NCBI GenBank assembly: GCA_964548595.1
Contig: CAZJQO010000048.1
Location: 1-17,621 of the forward strand
Reading direction: 5' to 3'
DNA: 17,621 nucleotides
Source: JAJYVH01 sp964548595
GTDB taxonomy: Archaea; Micrarchaeota; Micrarchaeia; Micrarchaeales; CABMGC01
Shown here: piece by piece, positions 13,750-17,621 of the stretch
How positions within the stretch are numbered: position 1 is the first letter of the stretch
Layout of the letters: the number at the start of each line of letters is the position of its first letter
Position numbers and translations under genes: made by a program
The notes under the pieces: model-generated
The model's input: the letters and a program-made list of their open reading frames with translations, nothing else
Told to the model about the DNA's origin: nothing
Database searches by the model: none

Positions 13750-15309
13750 CTATGGAATCTTTCTAGAGAAAAGGCTCGACTGGCCCCTGGCCCGGACGGC
13801 AAGGGCCGTGTTTATACCCTGTATCAGGTAGAGCATCTTCCTCTCCCTTGCAACGGCCACGTGCAGGTACACCTCGTCCTTCGTGCCCTGCGCCACCATC
13901 ACGTACACCTCGCCGGCCCTGAACCTGGCGGTCCTGCCCTTGCGCTGTATATTCCTTATCTCGCTGGGAATGGGCTCGTAGAAGAGCACCAGATCTACGC
14001 TGGGTATGTCAAGACCCTCTTCACCTATAGAGCTGGCCACCAGCACGTTGAAGGCGCGCTTCCTGAACTCTTCTATTGTCTGCTTCTGCTTATCCTGTGT
14101 TATGCCTTCTTTCTTGCCCACGAATGGCATTGCGCTGATTCCAGCTTTCTCCAGCTTCTCCGCCAGCATCTTCACGGTAGACCTGTACTGCGCGAAGAGT
14201 ATTGCGCTGGTGCCTTTGTGGCGCTCAAGGATGTCTATCGCCTGCCTCACCTTCTCGTGCTCCTCGCCTTTCGCAATCGCCTCCTTGGCAACGCGCACAG
14301 CCTGCCTCACATTCTGGTTGGCCAACAGACTGGTAACGGCCCTGCTCTTCTTCTCTCTGGCCTCGAGCGAGTCCATGTAGGATATGAATGGATAGAGGCC
14401 CTCGGTCTGCAGCAGGTCGTAGGCATGCGATATGTTGAGCAGCTTTATGTAGCTGAAGAAAGCGCCGAACCTGAAGCCCTGCGCGTCTATGCGCTTTATC
14501 TCGTCGCCAGTCCGCAGGAGCATGCCCCTCGGTATGCGGTCAAAGTCCCTAGCGCGCAGCAGTCCCATCCTGCCCAGGCTCGCAAGGCTCTCGTCTCCCA
14601 CCGGCTTCAGCAGGCCGGAGATGCGCTTCACCGTCTCACTCTGCGGAACCCTGACTATGCGCAGATAGCTGGGCATCACGTACTTCTCCACATCAGGATC
14701 GGACGATATTCTTGCCTCTATGTGAACTATGTTCAGCGTGTCAACCAGAGCGTTTATCCTCTCCCTCTTGCTGCCCGGAGAGGCGGTCAGGCCCACAACG
14801 AGCGAGCTCCTGACCGATACCTCGTTGGCTATGTATGTGTATGCGTACTTGCCTACCGCCCTGTGGCACTCGTCAAACACAGCAGCACCGAAGTCCGATA
14901 GTGTGAAGTTGCCCGATTTGAGGTCGTTTGCGATCGTCTGCGGCGTGGCTATTATCAGCTTTGCATTCTGTTCGGCTTCGCGCCTCTTCTTCTTGCCGAC
15001 TGAGCCTAGAAGCAGCGCAATCTCGCTCTCCTGCACTTTCAGCAGCTTTGCAGCGCTGGCATAGTGCTGCTCCGAGAGCGGCCGCGTTGGTGCAAGCAGC
15101 AATGCGCGTTTACCCTGTGACAGCGCGTGCGCCACTATGGCGATGCCTATCAGCGTCTTGCCCAGGCCTGTAGGCAGCACCACAAGCGTGCTGCCGTGCT
15201 TCAGTATAGATTCTATTATGTTGAACTGGTACTCGCGGAACTCAACGCCATCGAGGTTCAGCATCTCCGCTAGAGACCCCAGCCCGCTCCAGCGTTCATC
15301 TACCTGCAT
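13750..15309 (-). CDS. hef: Hef/FANCM-like SF2 helicase, without nuclease domain
   Basis: A 519-residue superfamily 2 helicase of the Hef/FANCM/Mph1 type, which remodels stalled forks and branched DNA. Seen: Q-motif region FREYQ, Walker A PTGLGKT (about 46-52), APTRPL, Walker B DECH (about 146-149), TASPG (motif III, about 175-179), a long helical insertion (about 200-370) typical of Hef, then the second RecA domain with SSIGEEGLDIPSVDLVLFYE and motif VI QRKGRTAR. The protein stops soon after, with no XPF-type ERCC4 nuclease or HhH region that full-length Hef carries. The end QSSLF resembles a partial PCNA-binding box, but its aromatic pair is missing. ATG 15309 follows a TATA box by about 28 bp; GTG 15312 is just before. 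Confidence 0.93.
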   Translation of the reverse strand: MQVDERWSGLGSLAEMLNLDGVEFREYQFNIIESILKHGSTLVVLPTGLGKTLIGIAIVAHALSQGKRALLLAPTRPLSEQHYASAAKLLKVQESEIALLLGSVGKKKRREAEQNAKLIIATPQTIANDLKSGNFTLSDFGAAVFDECHRAVGKYAYTYIANEVSVRSSLVVGLTASPGSKRERINALVDTLNIVHIEARISSDPDVEKYVMPSYLRIVRVPQSETVKRISGLLKPVGDESLASLGRMGLLRARDFDRIPRGMLLRTGDEIKRIDAQGFRFGAFFSYIKLLNISHAYDLLQTEGLYPFISYMDSLEAREKKSRAVTSLLANQNVRQAVRVAKEAIAKGEEHEKVRQAIDILERHKGTSAILFAQYRSTVKMLAEKLEKAGISAMPFVGKKEGITQDKQKQTIEEFRKRAFNVLVASSIGEEGLDIPSVDLVLFYEPIPSEIRNIQRKGRTARFRAGEVYVMVAQGTKDEVYLHVAVARERKMLYLIQGINTALAVRARGQSSLFSRKIP

Positions 15310-15330
15310 CACAACGATAGACTATGGAAT

Positions 15331-15346
15331 TGATTTATATTAACTC
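15331..15346 (-). promoter_or_regulatory. TATA box of hef, abutting repeat element C
   Basis: The minus strand reads GAGTTAATATAAATCA, about 28 bp before ATG 15309. As at msrB, its TTAAC edge is the first five bases of the divergent 94-bp repeat. Confidence 0.55.
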
Positions 15347-15433
15347 TTCTAAGCGGGAAGTCCCACACGCTACAGCAGCGGGACAAGAGCGAGGACGGAA
15401 AGGGAAGATGAGCATGATTTCATATAACGACGA
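15340..15433 (+). repeat. Dispersed 94-bp element, copy C
   Basis: Gapless match to 7643-7736 (72 of 94 bases by my count). It keeps TTAACTCTTC, AGCGGGAA, TCCCAC, GCGGGA, AAGATGA and CATATAACGACGA. The central hairpin is weaker than in A (TCCC/GGGA plus GCT/AGC), and ATGAAAG is changed to ACAAGAG, so this copy may be drifting. It lies just upstream of and divergent from hef. Confidence 0.7.
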
Positions 15434-15633
15434 CGAAAAAGATAAAAATCTTCATGTTGATAGGAGTATCAACCACAAACCCGATAGGCACCATGAAACC
15501 TCGCATAAACGAATGTCTGCGTATGTCAATGAACGTAAAGCCGAATTGGCCGAGCGCAGATGTGGAATAGGGAGGGGCACTCCCGAATGCAAGCCTGTCC
15601 GAGAATCCATCGGGTATTCTTTGAAGCAGGAAG
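15434..15633 (+). other. Possible remnant of an IS200/IS605-type tnpB 3' end
   Basis: An open frame runs from 15324 to 15722, but its end lies inside tRNA-Phe, so it cannot be a normal gene as it stands. Part of it, around 15540-15630 (KAELAERRCGIGRGTPECKP...), looks like the Cys-containing C-terminal tail of TnpB-type proteins and is followed at once by a right-end-like hairpin. No RuvC motif or other TnpB core is present. I record it as a probable relic; the identification rests on style, not on an alignment. Confidence 0.3.
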
Positions 15634-15664
15634 CCCGCACCCTTCAGGGGTGGGAGCGTGTCAC
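15634..15664 (+). repeat. Right-end-like hairpin of an IS200/IS605 element
   Basis: The core CCCGCACCC-TTCA-GGGGTGGG folds as a stem with one bulged base, followed by AGCGTGTCAC. This layout is typical of IS200/IS605 right ends in archaea. A similar copy is at 5751-5774. It ends 22 bp before tRNA-Phe and takes up the place where a tRNA promoter would be expected. Confidence 0.5.
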
Positions 15665-15686
15665 TTGCACACAATGGCTAATGCGT

Positions 15687-15760
15687 GCCGCAGTAGCTCA
15701 ACCCGGGAGAGCGATCGCCTGAAGAGCGGTTTGTTGCTGGTTCAAATCCGGCCTGCGGCA
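15687..15760 (+). tRNA. tRNA-Phe (anticodon GAA)
   Basis: A complete 74-nt cloverleaf. Acceptor GCCGCAG (15687-15693) pairs with CTGCGGC (15753-15759), discriminator A 15760. U8-A9 are followed by D stem GCTC/GAGC with a GG-containing loop. Anticodon stem ATCGC/GCGGT encloses loop CTGAAGA with GAA at 15721-15723. T stem GCTGG/CCGGC encloses loop TTCAAAT. There is no intron and no encoded CCA. No clear TATA box lies in the 40 bp upstream, where the IS-like hairpin sits. The T-arm sequence is partly repeated 30 bp downstream. Confidence 0.95.
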
Positions 15761-15790
15761 ATCATCCTTGTTCAAATCCGACTTTTGCAT
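15761..15790 (+). repeat. Partial duplicate of the tRNA-Phe 3' end
   Basis: TTCAAATCCG of the T arm (15741-15750) recurs exactly at 15771-15780, with weaker similarity on both sides (CTTG before, then TTTTGCA against CTGCGGCA). A repeated tRNA 3' end beside a transposase is what an old integration site or a slipped duplication would leave. Confidence 0.4.
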
Positions 15791-15885
15791 AATAATAAAC
15801 CTCATCATATATTTTGAAAATATCTGCACTGTTGAATGGATAATACTGGCATAATCCCTCCCTCAAACTCATACAGACTCAGTTC

Positions 15886-16329
15886 CTACGCCTTCATCGC
15901 GCCATAGGTCTTCAACATATCATACGCCCAGAATTTCTGAACCGCCTCTGCACACATAGAATCATCGTTCCTTGAACGCAGATCTTCACCGAATTCTCTC
16001 TTTACCCCTGAATTCTCTCCTTCTACCGCAAGTCTGTCGCCGTACTCTCTCGCCGTTCTCCACTTCTTGTATCCCCACTTCCTGAACTTCCGAATCTCGT
16101 GTCTTCTCCAGTTGCATCTCGTACTCCATATCTTGGCGTTTGAACGTGGCGGTATAGCACACCGCGTCTTGTGTTTCCGCCAAAACTCAAAAGTGTCGTT
16201 CGTGTCATATTTGCCGTCGCCGTTGAATTTATCAATCTCATATCCCCTCCCGATAAGTTCCTTCCCGTGTTTTATCGCGACTTGCGGTTCCGATGGCCCC
16301 TTGCCCTCCACGTGGGCCTCCACTCTCAA
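15886..16329 (-). pseudogene. Transposase, C-terminal frame (second Asp and Glu of DDE)
   Basis: This frame carries the rest of the transposase: RVEAHVEGKGPSEP, catalytic Asp in NGDGKYD (about residue 38), a basic region, catalytic Glu in AVEGENSGVKREFGE (about 103) and the end VQKFWAYDMLKTYG. All are typical of the archaeal IS5-like DDE transposases seen in Thermoplasma and Ferroplasma relatives. Its TTG 16329 is probably not a real start: joined to the upstream frame by a -1 shift at the A run, the sequence reads on through DVRHKKLLRVEAH as in intact relatives. Function therefore depends on frameshifting; otherwise it is broken. Confidence 0.75.
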
Positions 16330-16823
16330 CAGTTTTTGTGCCTTACATCGACGGTTATGATAACCACGATATATCTGTCCCTGCCTTTGCGCCCGTATTT
16401 CAATTCGAGATACCTGCCACTGTTCTTCGCCCTCGCGCCCGTGCCATCGGTTGCAAGATTCAGTTCCTTATACGACGGCAGGCTGATTTCAGGAACGAAA
16501 TCGTGTATCCTGTGCCATGCGGTCGAATAATCCGCAGACCCCGGAATGATCTTTTGCTTCTCCAAAGCCCGTGCAACACCCTCGAGGCCACGGTAATCCA
16601 TCCACTGGTGCCAGACCGACAGATACTGCATGAACGAATCAGGGTACCTGTACTGGCCACCTCGTTTCCCGTCGTTCATCTCCTTCAGTTCTGCATCACA
16701 ACTCTCTGCGAAACTGAAGTCGAGGTAGAACGTCCCTCTAACAACGAGCTCCTCGTTGTACTTCCTCCAGTCCCTCCTATCTTTATACCTTCTTTTCCCA
16801 TACTTGTTCGGTCGCCTGGTCAT
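16326..16823 (-). pseudogene. Transposase, N-terminal frame (first Asp of DDE)
   Basis: A 165-residue frame with a basic N-terminus (MTRRPNKYGKRRYKDRRDW), a helical DNA-binding region and the first catalytic Asp at about residue 126 (NLATDGTGA), followed by GRYLELKYGRKGRDRYIVVIITVDVRHK in two runs. It ends early (NC, TGA) after CAC-AAA-AAC. The heptamer C AAA AAC is close to a -1 slippery site, and shifting there joins it to the C-terminal frame. Either programmed frameshifting, known for several IS families, or a single-base loss explains this. ATG 16823 has a TATA box at 16857-16868. Confidence 0.75.
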
Positions 16824-16856
16824 TTGGTCGCCTCAATAACGGTCAAATGACGGGCA

Positions 16857-16868
16857 CCAATAAATAGG
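16857..16868 (-). promoter_or_regulatory. TATA box of the transposase
   Basis: The minus strand reads CCTATTTATTGG, about 40 bp before ATG 16823 and inside the proposed element. Confidence 0.45.
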
Positions 16869-16921
16869 TTACAGGCGTAGAGGATTAGGATTCATTCAAC
16901 ACAACAACCTATTGTACCCTT

Positions 16922-17326
16922 TTAGAAATCAATATAGTAGCGGTGGGGGGATGCCACCTTTACGCTCTTATCGTGCAGCGGTTCGTATAGCATTTGCCCA
17001 ATCTTCGCGTTGGAGGCTCTAGTCCATGTCTCGTTTACGTGTAGAAGTTCCGCAGCATCGGCCTTGGGCTTTCCATTGGATATGTAGGTATCATTCACAT
17101 GGTATGTGGCCACAGTTATTATTGTAGACGGAGTGAATTCGCCATTCTTTGGATTGTACGACAGAACTTTATCCCACAGTACAGCCAGCTGGCGCGCAGC
17201 TATTGGGTATAGAAGCGTAGCAGCCAACCCCTTCCACACCAGTAGAGCAAGAGTAAGGACTAAAGCACAGGCCAAGGTGGCCACAGTCATAGGCGCAGCC
17301 AGTGGCTGATCCCTCATAGCCTCCAC
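16922..17326 (-). CDS. Overlapping ORF with membrane segment (uncertain)
   Basis: A 134-codon frame, +1 relative to the Cys-rich gene and overlapping its last 158 bases. Residues 13-45 are strongly hydrophobic. The part beyond the overlap (from about residue 53: LSYNPKNGEFTPSTIITVAT ... HRYYIDF) has ordinary protein composition with sequons (NDT, NET) but no start codon of its own near the boundary. The hydrophobic part may merely be the shifted reading of Cys codons. Possibilities: a real overlapping gene, a C-terminal extension reached by +1 frameshift, or a decayed gene. No family recognised. Confidence 0.35.
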   Translation of the reverse strand: MEAMRDQPLAAPMTVATLACALVLTLALLVWKGLAATLLYPIAARQLAVLWDKVLSYNPKNGEFTPSTIITVATYHVNDTYISNGKPKADAAELLHVNETWTRASNAKIGQMLYEPLHDKSVKVASPHRYYIDF

Positions 17327-17621
17327 TAGTACAGTATAATATTGTTGTGGTGCTGCTAATGGAGGTAGAGGAAATAGACACGCTGGTGGAGGATACGGCG
17401 GCGCACTTTGCTTCTGGGCTAGTACAACTGTCGGTAATCAGAGAGGTTCCTGAAGGGCACGTGCACCTATCATATGTGCTGGAGGTCATGCACGTATTGG
17501 TTGCGCAGTAGTTTACGGTTGTGGTGGTGGATAGGGATGTTGATGATATTGAGGTTGAGGAGATGGAGGTTGATGATATTGAGGTTGAGGAGATGGAGGT
17601 TGATGATATTGAGGTTGAGGA
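17169..17621 (-). CDS. Ser/Thr-rich, Cys-rich surface protein, paralogue of the first gene (5' end outside window)
   Basis: The frame is open to the window edge; about 150 residues are visible. SSTSI repeats are followed by STTTTVNYC, a 6-Cys module, an SSTSVSISSTSISSTTT linker, ILYCTSG, and a second module ending SCAPAGCTVG (14 cysteines in all). Order and key motifs match the protein at 1-483, with many substitutions and a different cysteine count, so the copies are diverged. Both read toward the window centre. It is probably exported, with disulfides formed outside the cell. The Ser/Thr repeats here are nearly identical at DNA level, unlike the left copy. Confidence 0.8.
   Translation of the reverse strand, partial: SSTSISSTSISSTSISSTSISSTSISSTSLSTTTTVNYCATNTCMTSSTYDRCTCPSGTSLITDSCTSPEAKCAAVSSTSVSISSTSISSTTTILYCTSGGYEGSATGCAYDCGHLGLCFSPYSCSTGVEGVGCYASIPNSCAPAGCTVG
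17541..17621 (-). repeat. 30-bp exact tandem repeat coding SSTSISSTSI
   Basis: The unit starting TGATGATATT GAGGTTGAGG is present at 17541-17570 and 17571-17600, and continues for 21 bases to the window edge, with no mismatch. In frame it codes alternating SSTSI units. Perfect identity points to recent expansion or ongoing homogenisation; every change in copy number keeps the frame. Confidence 0.85.

Larger units (their letters stand above)
15830..16901 (-). mobile_element. Insertion sequence with DDE transposase (about 1.07 kb)
   Basis: The transposase reading frames at 15886-16823 are bracketed by GTTGAATG at 15831-15838 and its reverse complement CATTCAAC at 16893-16900; beyond the 8-bp core the ends match only partly (GTTGAATGRAT). 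The size of about 1.07 kb is usual for this group of archaeal elements. I cannot see a clear target-site duplication, so the exact ends are tentative. The element separates tRNA-Phe from the surface-protein gene. Confidence 0.5.

Noticed and set aside
13861..14901. 346-codon plus-strand ORF opposite hef
   Set aside because: Antisense of a gene with full helicase motifs; no domain or promoter.
15324..15722. 132-codon plus-strand ORF spanning repeat C to the tRNA
   Set aside because: Its last codons lie inside tRNA-Phe and its N-terminal part crosses the repeat hairpin and the hef promoter. I keep only the middle as a possible tnpB-like relic.
17541..17621. CRISPR array
   Set aside because: Repeats are directly adjacent with no spacers and are in frame with a Ser/Thr-rich protein.

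Overview
The window reads as archaeal. It carries a TFB-type initiation factor, a Hef-type helicase and a KaiC-like ATPase. TATA boxes sit about 25-40 bp before most start codons, several mRNAs look leaderless or nearly so, and GTG/TTG starts are common. The DUF929-like thiol oxidoreductase plus VKOR pair, the short genes, the helicase-only Hef and the Ser/Thr-rich surface proteins would fit a small-genome DPANN archaeon such as a Micrarchaeota relative, or a Thermoplasmata-associated lineage. That placement is inference; no rRNA is present to test it.

Layout. 1-1107: 3' end of a Ser/Thr- and Cys-rich surface protein, then a sequon-rich membrane-anchored protein. 1187-3956: a family 2 glycosyltransferase converging on a large GT-C-like membrane protein. 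4170-5708: TFB behind two tandem TATA boxes, then a small secreted/membrane protein. 5788-7608 (minus): MscS channel, EF-Tu-domain-2-like protein, MsrB. 7609-8317: gene-poor, with a 94-bp repeat, a 57-codon ORF and inverted repeats. 8318-9091 (minus): KaiC-like ATPase, followed by a gap holding a related hairpin. 9443-10453: a small basic/acidic protein and a spermidine-synthase-fold protein. 10572-11369 (minus): aldo/keto reductase. 11487-12149: a second family 2 glycosyltransferase. 12133-13367 (minus): VKOR and its thioredoxin-like partner. 13424-15309 (minus): a small unknown protein and the Hef-like helicase. 15340-16901: mobile and RNA-rich zone with the second 94-bp repeat, an IS200/IS605-like end, tRNA-Phe(GAA) with a duplicated 3' segment, and a frameshifted DDE insertion sequence. 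16922-17621 (minus): an overlapping ORF and a paralogue of the first surface protein, facing inward.

Themes. Two paralogous Cys-rich, mucin-like surface proteins flank the window. A VKOR/thioredoxin-like pair that could oxidise exported cysteines, two DPM1-like glycosyltransferases, a GT-C-like enzyme and several sequon-rich exported proteins suggest cell-envelope building (inference). The least ordinary signal is a family of three dispersed hairpin elements with a shared core. Two of them form a gapless, sharply bounded 94-bp repeat starting at the TATA boxes of msrB and hef. They look like right-end/guide-RNA scaffolds of IS200/IS605 (TnpB) elements, but no tnpB gene is in the window.
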